Below are positions 51,215 through 61,526 of a stretch of 64,000 nucleotides of DNA, in pieces. Positions within the stretch are counted from its first letter, which is position 1; every line of letters begins with the position of its first letter. This DNA comes from Coniferiporia sulphurascens (lineage: Eukaryota > Basidiomycota > Agaricomycetes > Hymenochaetales > Hymenochaetaceae), in contig NBBA01000005.1 of the NCBI GenBank assembly GCA_002794785.1, positions 1,922,001 through 1,986,000 on the forward strand, given 5' to 3'. The position numbers and the translations under genes were made by a program. The notes beneath the pieces are model-generated. The model was given only the letters and a program-made list of their open reading frames with translations, was not told where the DNA came from and ran no database searches.

Positions 51215-54200
51215 ATGTGGCATAGTCTTTTCCGCCCCCCCTATCTGGCCCTGCTTTTCGCTACTTTCTACCTTGTCTTTCTCGCCTCTCCCGTCTTAGC
51301 TCAGCCCGCAACCCTTTCCTTTACCGACTGCACGTCTGGAAATGCCGCCGACCCCGCTCAGAAGATAAACGTATCCACCGTCTACGGCCAAATCGTCACG
51401 GGCCAGGATTTAGGCAGGCACCTGAACTTGACGGTCATTGGCAACACGGGCCAGGAGATTATCCCTATATCTAATGACACGCAGCTGCTCTGTAAGTCTA
51501 TCTATTTTTTTCGGACGCGACTGGGGCCACTGAAGCTTTTCGTCTATAGCAACTCTTTTCGTTACCAGTTCAATCCTATCCTTCAGCATCTGGGAGAACA
51601 GCACTTTTTTCTGCTCCAGTCTACGACCGCCATCGCCTCTACCAGCCGAAAACTCGAGCTATTATTATTGTCCAGTGAGCACGGGACCAGTGGCCTTCTC
51701 GGCGGCGATACCACTCGGAGACCATCAATATGAGTTGATGACTATTAACACGCGTCTGCGCGTCGTTGACACGTCCTCTCCTGCTGTTGAACTTGGCTGT
51801 GTAGATGTATCCGCTACACCCCTCGACGGTCGTCGGGTCGCTGGCTCGATTTACGGCGACGCGGGCATTATCTTCTGGGTCAGTGTGGCGACCGCCATGG
51901 CCTATTGGGTCGTGATTGGATTGGCCAGGGTAATCTCAGCATGGGGCAGAGGTGGGACAGGCACAAGCAGAGGTGTATGGTCACACTTGGAAGGAGCTGG
52001 CTATGTTCTAGCAAGCGCAATTAGCGGAGAAAGGTTATCAACTACTCCTGCACTATTAAGGTTCAGTGAGTTGCGAATTGAAATTCGTCGTTGACACTGC
52101 AGTTTCTTAACTGGCCCAGGTACTCCGTCTATGCGGGATATAATCTTTCACACGCAATTTTGTGCGATTCTGGGAATGGTTGCCGTCCAATGGCCTATTT
52201 TCTCATGTATGGTCTCAAAGCAGGGTATGGAGTAGACGGGTGCTAACATGTTAAAATTTACATCTAGATCCAATGTTTGCCCAGACGGCGTGGTCGACTC
52301 TTATCTACAGTATGTAATTTTTATATGAGTTTCAGAATATTGGTCTAATGGGAGACAGACATCACTTTGGCTCAGGATGGTAATGCGACATCGTCGCACT
52401 GGAATCCTCTGAGAGTACAAGATTATAATCCACCCTCTGACTTTGTCGATCAGATGAATGATCCTACGTCTGTGATCTTCGTCGACACCAGCGTACCTAA
52501 CGCCTTGTTAACATTCCCTGAAAACACAAGTGCGGGTATGGAGTCATTTGCGGCCGCCGTGGGTTTACGACCACAGGATCTGTTTGGTGTATGCTTGGTG
52601 CTCTTTTTGGCTATTGTCGGTGTAACAACTGTTATCAGCCTCATCGTGTGGGGTGCAGACCGGTTAGGGGTTGCATTGTTTGGTACAGTAGGCAAGGATT
52701 CGCCTTTTGGCACACGCAGTCCGTCTTATATGCCGCCGAAAGACTCAGACAAGAATGTGCTCTCTTCAGCGGATGAAGACGGCACCTCTGCTGTCGGCCA
52801 TTTCCTCTTCCGCTCCGCCAGCATCCCGCTTTCAAGTTCCTTGGCCAAGGAATGGTGGAAATTTCAAATAAAGCCGAACTCGTTTCATGGCAGCATCCTC
52901 CATGGGAACCTTGTCCGCATACTCATTCTTTTCCATCTACCGATTACTGTGTTTTCGTCCTATCAATTCACGAACGCCCATTCCCAATCGTCTTTGGTAT
53001 CGGTTGTCCTTGCTTCCTTGTCTTTCGCAGTCTTCTCCGTTGGAATCCCTATGTTCTTGACTGTGCGACTTTACACGACTGCGACCAACAAACTGTATGA
53101 CGAGACGAGGACGCTCATGATGCTAGGTCCGCTCTACAACCATTACGGCCAAGGCTCCCAGTTATTCGCATGCATATTCTTTGCTAATAATCTGATCTAT
53201 GGCATCACGGTTGGGTGTGGCCAAAAAAGTGGAACTACTCAAGCTATTATAATCTTGGTTACGGAAGTTGGAGCCTCTCTTGGTACTAGCATCTGGTTGC
53301 CGTGGGGGCGAGGCGCAACGATGGGATTAATTAGTTTCTTCTTCTGCGTCGCCCGTATTACCGTGGCTGTTCTTTTGGTCATTTTGGCACCTACAGTGAG
53401 TTCATCGTTTTCCGTACGTTTTCCGGCCTTCTCACTGAAACGCATTCGACGACAAGGTGTCGGTTGGTGATGCTGCGGGTAGCTGGGTTGCGGCAGCAAT
53501 TCTTATAATCCTTGGTCTGATGTACCTGACCTTTTTGATGATCTTGGCCGTCAAAGTCATTGAGGGGCTTCTCCGCATCATAGGACAAATTCCTTTCGAT
53601 CGAAGCAAACACAGTCTCGACAGTGGTCTTCTTGGAGTCCTGGGTTTACTGGGCTGCTGTAAACCCACGGGCCGTCGTCGTCGTCGCAATCACCGCACGG
53701 TTAATGCAGACGTGCGCTCTTCGACACATCTTACCTCCCAACAACAATATACTTCTGGGAAGAGCTCGACTCCTCCGAGTAGCTCTCATGGTCCACCATC
53801 TGTCCTTCGGCCGGAACAGGCTCTACGTCCTTATAGGGAAGATAGTGACGACGAAAGTGGTTTTATTATGGGATCCTGGCAGCCGTTCCCTCAGACTGGC
53901 TATGGACTGGTTGATGACCGACCACCGTCCCCAGTGGTGGAGACGACGCCTAAATCTGGCTTTGCTCGCGTCGGCGGAGGCCGAGCTCATTTCGACTCGC
54001 CCTACGCGATTCAAGGGGGCGCTGTCGCGTCAACTTCAAAGCACGAATTTCCATCTGTTGAGCGAGTTCATCAGACGAGTCCCCCGCCCCGTCCCCGGGC
54101 TACAGACTCTCCTCTAAACAGGTCAACAGTTACTGTTAATCATGCTGTGGCTAGTAGCCTACCACCAGGTGCCATGTCTCCTGCACAGCCGTCAGTTCAC

Positions 54201-54638
54201 GTACGTACGAAGTCGCAGACCGCAATCATCGAGGATGCATCCGTGCTGTTCAATTCGGAGTCGGGAAGCTCTGCTATTCTCCACAACGCTCCAGTTTCAG
54301 GGGGTCGCGACGACCCCCTTCAGCCACCCGTTATTCCAATTGAAACAGATGATTCATCTTCAGACGTGACGCAGCCCAAACGCACACACTGGTTCCCTTT
54401 CCGTAAGAATCGGAGGATGAGCGAAGGCAGTTATCCAGTCGAGGAGTCCAGTGAGAGTGGTGGACGATCTTTTCAGGTACTAAGAGACAAAAAGCCCTCG
54501 GCGCCATCCAATTTATCAAACTCCGAAGTTCCTGCTGAAGAGGAAGGGCGTCGATCGTTTGTCGTGCTCAGAGGGAACACATCGAGCGATCCTCCCTCGA
54601 CCTCCGCTAGAGCTGCTCGTAGGTTATCTCATGCCTAG
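51215..54638 (+). CDS. TRP-like/flavin-carrier (FLC) family multi-pass membrane protein
   Basis: Fungal FLC/TRP-like proteins have an ML-like lumenal domain followed by about nine membrane spans and act at the ER or plasma membrane in flavin and calcium handling (family knowledge). The start MWHSLFRPPYLALLFATFYL, with VFLASPVLAQ, is a signal peptide. The ML-like part includes TLSFTDCTSGNAADPAQKIN and LNLTVIGNTGQEIIPISN. Membrane segments include FWVSVATAMAYWVVIGLARV, LFGVCLVLFLAIVGVTTVIS, VRILILFHLPITVFSSYQ, VSVVLASLSFAVFSVGIPMF, and AAAILIILGLMYLTFLMILA. The block TRTLMMLGPLYNHYGQGSQL is typical of the family. A long Ser/Pro-rich cytosolic tail holds GGRSFQVLRD and GRRSFVVLRG and ends ARAARRLSHA. 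Several short introns (51493-51570, 52064-52119 and others) interrupt the first half. A LINE sits 210 bases upstream. Confidence 0.8.
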
Positions 54639-54849
54639 CATTTTGTACAACAATTCATTAGTTCATCGTGGTTCTGTGTTACGGACACTTTTTTCAATCT
54701 CTTGACGAACATTCATTCCTTCGTGGACTAAATTCTGTACTAATTAAGTTAATTACATGCAATGCAAACCGGGATCACATACTAAAGTTCAAAAAAACAT
54801 AAGTCCGGTGGCTGGCTTTACCAATCGTATGTACTAGTAGTAGACGATT

Positions 54850-57356
54850 TCACACATCCGATTCAACGTCACCTTTATCCGAACCGCCCACCCAGAATAG
54901 TCGCCAGTCTTGGAAGTCTCGCCGGAGCCATGCGTAAAACCCATTTTCATCGCCACGCCTATCCGGCTGCGCTGTACTTGCTGTGCTGTATGACATGAAC
55001 GAATCGACGCGAGATAGAAAACGGGAAGGTCTGTGCCATTGACCGCCTCTGCATAAAAAGCCTACATCGCCTCCAACGTCCATTTGTGCCCGGATGGGTT
55101 CAGCGCCCCGTGCTTTCCCCTTACCCTTTACAAACATGGACAATGGCACTTCCTGTACTTCTACACCATCGTCTCCGAACCCTATTACTTGCAAAAAGTC
55201 GGGTTCGCCACGTGGCGCACAAATGCGATGACGAACCTGGCTCGGAGTGTACTGCCAAGTCAACACTACCAGCGGTGGGCAGGTGGATAGAGGTGTGAGC
55301 AAAGGACACGAGACCACATGCGTCTGTTTGCCCCTTGTTAACAAATATACGGGTAAAGTATTCATCTGGCCCGCGGATCCAACCGGTAACTCCTCGTATG
55401 TGGGAGGTAGCCAGTAACCTTTCTGCTCACGAATGAAAGATTTCCGCGGTGAGTTGCCCAAGGGAGAGTATAGGTCTTTGGGACTGTCGTCACATAGCTC
55501 GACTTCCCCGACGGCAGAATCGGAAAGGCGGATGAGCCCGGCTTTCTTGTCAAAGACTACGAAAAGAGATAGCTGTGCACCGTAATCAGGAGCTGGAGAT
55601 GTTAACCGCTCGCGATCTCGAGAAACATCAAGGGACTGGCGGACTGAAAATCGGCGATTATTATAGTCACTATCCCCAGGGAAGTTCGATCTCTGTGAAG
55701 AATTAGATGGGCTCCTAAGAACGACTGTCTCCTGGACACGTTGCTGGACGAAACTTAAGTTGCGAGGTTGCAAAGGTGCGTAGAATTCCTATAATCGAAA
55801 TCGAGTCAATACCGTGACCATGATAATATCAAACTAGCCCACGAACTTTGACAAATCGGAAGGCACGTTCGCCTTTTGGCGTCTCATACAATAAGATGCT
55901 CTGCTTAGTAGCTACCGCCAAGAGGGAGGGCCCTCGTGAACCGCCTGTCTCGTTTCTTTTTAACTCGAAAAACAGCACATTAGAGTTAAGAAGTCGCGAG
56001 CCTGCAGACGCCAGGGGAACGAAGTCAGTGGCCCAACGAAGAGGCAGCTCATCGACCATATCCCACGATTCCGCAGATGACACAGATTCCCCACGTCTAA
56101 GTGCCAAGGTGCTACGTCCTGAAGACGGAGTAGGGTAAAGGCACTGCGGTTCTGAATTCTGCTGTGCATCGGAGGTAAACAACTTGAGTTTTATTACGCT
56201 AGAGTTGTGCTTATGTTTTTTCGCGGTCCCCTGCTGAGGACTCCAATTGGAGGGTCGACGAAGATCGACTGGTTTCGCATTCTGTCAGAAATAGCAGGAA
56301 TAATTGTGCCATCAATTCTCTGTACGGCTAGCAAGTCTTTGTAACAGGCGAACCTTTTGAGTTGTGGCCCACCGGGCCAAGCTGGTGAGGCTGGACAAAC
56401 TATACATCCTAACAGAGCGCAAAACATCGTTCTCCTTTGAATTAACCGACTCGACTTCAGTTCCAACCAGAGCTAAGACAACTCCAATAGGAGTAACGTC
56501 CCCAGTATCCTGGAACTCAAGTAACTCAAGTTGATAGACCCTACAGACGACTTTAGTTATTCTTGTCCAAAAAGAGCTGTGTGCAGCTTCGGACTAACCC
56601 CTCTCCCTCCCATATGGTTCGCACTTGTGCGTCCGCCGGGCCAGAAGTTGTTGGATCTCCACTCGGAAACATGTCGAGAACTGAGAGCCCGTTGTCATGC
56701 CCAATCAATAGCAAGCGATCGCCCATAAGGGGTAGCAATGCGTTTATGGGCCAGGCAGTGTGAGGAAGAAACCTCGAGCCAAAATGATGGAGCTTTAAGT
56801 GTGAAGGAAGAAGGGATTCACCCGTTGCAGGGATAGGCGTTTCTGGCTCATCGCGAAGATACAGGGGTGGTTCAGTGTCTGTTGATGGGATGGGATTTCC
56901 AGGCCACAGTGAATGCGAAGATGCGGGGCGCAGCTGAACTTTATGACCGTCGAAAGGCTCCCCGTCGTCACTGCTTGCAGTCGGATAGACCTATGGAACG
57001 CGCGTAGAGTCAACGATGGGACATACAATAATGCCTATTTGTGCATACATCACTGCCCCAGCCGCGTTCGCGACGACGAGCGAGCACCTCTGGAGTGAGG
57101 TCTAGATATCGCTCGGCTGCTCTATAATAACAACAGGTAAATGAACGCACGTTCGAATTATAATGGAAAGCGTACCGTTTCTCGACCCAGCCTTTCCATC
57201 TCCCAAACCTTTTGTACTTCAGGATGCAGAGAAGCAACGAAAGAGTTGGCCGGCTTGCCTTGAATTTGGACCTTTCCGAGCTGCAAGGTCTTCGTACGTC
57301 GGAAGACCGTCACCACCGACGTCGTCTTGCTCTGGCTCAAGTGGGAAGTCAGACAT
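54850..57356 (-). CDS. CNH (citron homology) domain-like protein
   Basis: The N-terminus is MSDFPLEPEQDDVGGDGLPT followed by YEDLAARKGPNSR, then FGRWKGWVEKR and AAERYLDLTPEVLARRRERG. A beta-propeller-like region follows in several exons: LPLMGDRLLLIGHDNGLSVL with QVRTIWEGEG, PQLKRFACYKDLLAVQRIDG, LLNSNVLFFELKRNE, LLAVATKQSILLYETPKGER, LSLFVVFDKKAGLIRLSDSA. These match the CNH pattern of hydrophobic strands with LLAVAT..SILLYE. The end is GGSDKGDVESDV. Exon 1 ends at AG/GCAAGC, so the first intron (57209-57258) appears to be GC-AG. Proteins with CNH domains often bind small GTPases or act in vesicle tethering, but this one has no kinase or RhoGEF part. It converges with the TRP-like gene. Confidence 0.7.
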
Positions 57357-57811
57357 GGAGGTCGTTAGCAACAGACTGGCCAGAGCCTGTCCTCTAGCAG
57401 AATTCAGATGCAGATAACAACAGCCACACGCTGAGGGTAACGACGTAACCGGAGGGGCTATGCCACTATATTGTGCAGAGTGTACACGGTGCTGCTTCTA
57501 ATTTGTACTGTGACTACTACTGAGGCCCCAACCTGGCAAGTTGTGTTGTTCTCCCCGTAGGTAATGTATGTACAATGTCAATATAATTAGCAGCAGGCAC
57601 GGTATAAAAGCGAGTTAAACAGTAAGGGCAACCGGAATACGAATATTCTGAAATAGTGCGAGATTGCCTGTGACGGTCTGTGAACCGGCAACGAACGCCG
57701 CACGGTCACTGGCGTTTGAATGCGGCTTCGGAAGAGCGTCGTGTCCTCAACGCTCACCAGCGTGAGCACCCTCGCGGGCTCGACCATCCTCGACGATATC
57801 CCCCTTATGAC
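57357..57811. promoter_or_regulatory. Shared upstream region of the CNH and kelch genes
   Basis: 455 bases between two divergent starts. A plus-strand frame is open from 57680 into the kelch signal peptide; it begins with an ATG at 57680, but the hydrophobic signal begins at 57812, so I use the later ATG. Confidence 0.35.
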
Positions 57812-60800
57812 ATGGCTTGTAGCCCACAGTCACGATTCGGCAGACTACTGACTATCGTATCTCTTTTTTCCCTCCTTTCGTTGGCTCTAGCAGCAGTTGT
57901 CCCGTCCACGGATACTTCGGTTCCCCCTTTGCAATGGATTGAACTCACCAGCTTACTCTCAGGCTCGTCTCCCCCCGGTCTCAAATACGCCTCGATAGGC
58001 TTCGATACCGACTCGAATACCCTCATTATATTCGGTGGCGAGTCTAACGGGTTCCCCCTTCAGCAAACCTATCTGTTCGTTAGGTTTCTTGTGCATAGCA
58101 TCCTTCTGCGCTTATTCACTCTCCCCCCCCTCGTTAGCCTCAATGTTTCCTCCCTCGAGTGGACCTCTCCAAATCCGCCTCTAGCACAGGCGGATGTTAA
58201 GCCTCCTGCGCGAAGTTTAGCCATAAGCGGTAGCGATGTGGCCGCGAGCTAGTACGTCCCATTTCCTTCATGTAGTTCATTGAAGATAACGAGCCACCCA
58301 GCCGTCGTGGTTTTGTTGTGATTGGTGGAAAAGGTCAAGACGGAAATGCACTTTCAGACGCTTGGGTAAATAAGGGCAGCCTCTATGCGTCTCGTCTCGT
58401 TTCTTACTAAGCCCTTTCACAGGAATTTGACTACACAAATCAGTTCTGGTCTGAAATTGATATATCCCCTGGAGGCCCTTCTGCTAGGTACAGTGCTTCG
58501 GGTGGTATAGATCCTACTACATTGGCTGTGTCAGACCCATCTGTGACTGGCCCGAACAATACATTCTATATCGCGGGGGGTTACGATGGAGTTACGGTCT
58601 TCCCACTGTCGAACGTTTGGAAATTTGAACTCGCAGGGGTGCTGGCCCCAAATGTGCCCGCCAATGGCACCTTTGGAAGCTGGACGCAAATCACATTCGA
58701 GAATGAACTACCCTCCAGAGTGCGTCAGGCTGGCGCCGTCATGCCATCAGCCAGAGTGATAGCGACTGGCGGTTGTTCGTCCAATTCAAGTGGTGACTCC
58801 TGCGCACAACAGGACTCTCCCGTACTGACTATCAGTTCCGGAACCGATATAACTCCCTCTGGGTGTCCAGCTCCTCGAGTAGGACCAGGTAGATTTTCTA
58901 CTATCTGTTTGCTGGGTGATCGCTCAGCATTTGGGATTTAGTTATAGTGCCGAATTACAACACGTTCTCAGGGAGCTTCTCCTCTCAAGCACTTATGTTT
59001 TTAGGGACTTTCAATAACACTTTATGGGATGATAGCGGTGGTCTCAATCAGGGAGAAGTAGTAAGTATCTTATCTGTTCTCAGGTATATTATCTAAATCC
59101 GGCGTAGGATGTCCTCGATATCGAGAATGGTGTATGGACGCGCCTTCTCCCATCTGGTGATCCCTCATCTGGCACACCCAAGTTTCCAGTGCCGCGGGAG
59201 GGTGCAGCGGCAATATCGTCATCCAGTGCTTTGGTCGGTACTAACCCCAATGTTGGGTCCGATACGATTGTCTTTGGCGGTCAAGGCGCCGATGGAACAT
59301 ATCTGAGCGATGTGTGGCTGCTCCGGTCGTATCATGGATCAATCAGCACTTCAAATGCATCCTGGTCAGGATCCGGGAACGGCGTATTGGACACTGGTGT
59401 AGATGCATCCGGATCTGGTGTGACAGTTCAATACTTGTCATCTTGCGCCAAAGCATTGAGTTCGACTTCCGCGACCGCTACTTCTGGATCCGCGTCCCCT
59501 ACATCGTCTTCACCTCCGCCAAGTGGATCTAGTGGATCTCCAGATAATCATAATTCTTTGGGTGTTTTCCCGTTCGATACCCACGCCAGCCACAAAATTC
59601 TTTCACCGGTTTCAGTTGCTCTTGTTCCGGCTGCACTTGTCTTTTACCGTGTATCATTGCCTTCCGCCACAGAAGCAGTCGACAACTGTCAGGTCATTTT
59701 CACTTGGCTTGCTGGTTTTACTGGCCTTGCTGCATATGCTACTGGTATTGCCGGCATGGTTTTGGGATTTACTACCATTTCGTCGACGTCGAGTGGTGTT
59801 CTGGAAAGGCGCACGGAGTCACCAAGCCTTCTCTTAAAAACGGGTCATGGAAAGGCTGCCCTAGCCTTTTTCGTCGCCTTGTATGGACTGACACCATTCT
59901 TGTTTTGTTTATCCCTCTTCATGCAGCCGAGAAATGCTAAGGAAACAGTCGCAGAGCCCACCCGATCTGATGAGGTTGTGCGGAAGAACTCCAACGATAC
60001 AGGATTTACTGCTCTCACAACTCCTGGAAGGGAGAAAGTTACAACCGGAGGTCGTGCAGCCTGCTCGTCTCCAGACGTAGCGATGCACGCAATGCCTCCA
60101 GAATCTCCTGTAGGCGACTCTCGCCCACGGACTCGTTCTCTTTTCGGCGGATACTTGTGGTCCAATCTCCGGACGAAAGAACGTCCCAGTCGTCCTTCGT
60201 ATGACAGCGGTGGCCATGAATCAACTAGTAGTGCGGGTCCATCGCGCAGCTTTGAAGTCCTCAATAGAGGAAATCGCGCGCGCAGATTGAGCGCAAATGA
60301 ACTATCTGGTTACTCGAGTGAAGGAGGGATTCATCCCAGTGTGCCACGTAGCCTTAGTGACCTTGATTGGCTTGGAAGACGACAGAACGTTGCAGCGTTT
60401 GTAAGTCTTTTGCGCTTCCATTTACCTGTCGCGAAAGAATATGGAACTAATTTAATTACTACAGGGGGAGCTTGACTACGCGCTCACCCAGCTCAATCAC
60501 ACACATGTATCTACACCGGCGGGTGACTCGGGTCCACTCCTTTCTACACCGAACTCAGACTTGCGTCCGGTCCTCCCGCCAAAATACATGTCTGTTCTGC
60601 ATGTTCTTCTGCATGCGCTTATTCTCGGCTTGTGCGTGCTGGTGCTCGTGGCCCTTTGGCAGCGTGCCCCCAAGGCTACATTTATTGTGTTTCTTCTATG
60701 GACGGTCGGATTTTACTGCATTCTTTTCTTCCTGGCTTGGCGAGGAGCACCAAGGGCATCCATTCTTGTTGTGCTCATTAATAGTCTTAGGGATCGCCGC

Positions 60801-61115
60801 GAAGTTATACAGGTACAAGATTCCCAGTCACGCGCTTCGTCGCGTCCCTTATCTGCTACCGTTGGCGAGCAGTATGCGTTCCCAAACGATTCGCGCAGCC
60901 CTTATACATTCCACCAGCCGCTTTACCGACGTGCACTTTCCACGCAAGAGGACGAATACCTATCGTCAAGTGGGCACGGAGGCCATCGCCCTGACGATGA
61001 AGAATATGAGGACGAGGAGACTCAGCAAAGGAGAATTGAACAAGAAATGGACCGCCGCGACGTGTCGATTGTCACCGTACCCAGACGAAAGCTCTGGATA
61101 ACCAATCCCACGTGA
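57812..61115 (+). CDS. Kelch-repeat membrane protein
   Basis: The start MACSPQSRFGRLLTIVSLFS, with LLSLALAAV, is a signal peptide. The extracellular part is a kelch propeller: LKYASIGFDTDSNTLIIFGG, RRGFVVIGGKGQDGNALSD, FWSEIDISPGGPSARYSASG, NTFYIAGGYDGVTVFPLSNV, QAGAVMPSARVIATGGC, and DTIVFGGQGADGTYLSDVWL, each with the Gly-Gly core. Then come a Ser/Thr-rich stalk and membrane segments (VIFTWLAGFTGLAAYATGIA with GMVLGF, AALAFFVALYGLTPFLFCLS). A cytosolic region carries SRSFEVLNRGNRARRLSANE, and after an intron (about 60400-60465) two more spans follow, SVLHVLLHALILGLCVLVLV and FIVFLLWTVGFYCILFFLAW. The tail is acidic and ends RRKLWITNPT. Function is unknown; such proteins are common in mushrooms. 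About six short introns. Confidence 0.75.
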
Positions 61116-61526
61116 ACGATGTTAATTTGATTAAAGTAGTAACCTTATGTACCATCAGCTAGTAGGTATCAGTACTTTTTGCGCGCGATGTATTCGCAGT
61201 GCATTCACCTCGGACTATCTTTGCTGTTCTCTCTTCTTCTTTCCATAGTGTTTTGACCTCAGTTTTGCCGGCTTGCTTACCATACTTCACGTTATACCAT
61301 TTGTCGCTGAGGAAACGGACTGTAACCAGATTGCAAATTGCGGTCGATCGCCGTACCCAGTAAGACGGACGCAGAAGGGCTAATATTACTAAAAGGCCGC
61401 ATTAAGATGAGTGGGATGAACAGAATACCATCAAATAATTGTCCAATAGCTTGTACACAAACATGCGACCACCACGAGGGAAGAAACAAATAAAACCGAC
61501 TGAGCTAAATGAATTGAATAAAGACT
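61116..61526. other. Convergent intergenic gap, no feature
   Basis: About 410 bases between two stops. Presumably both 3' UTRs; nothing else seen. Confidence 0.35.
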
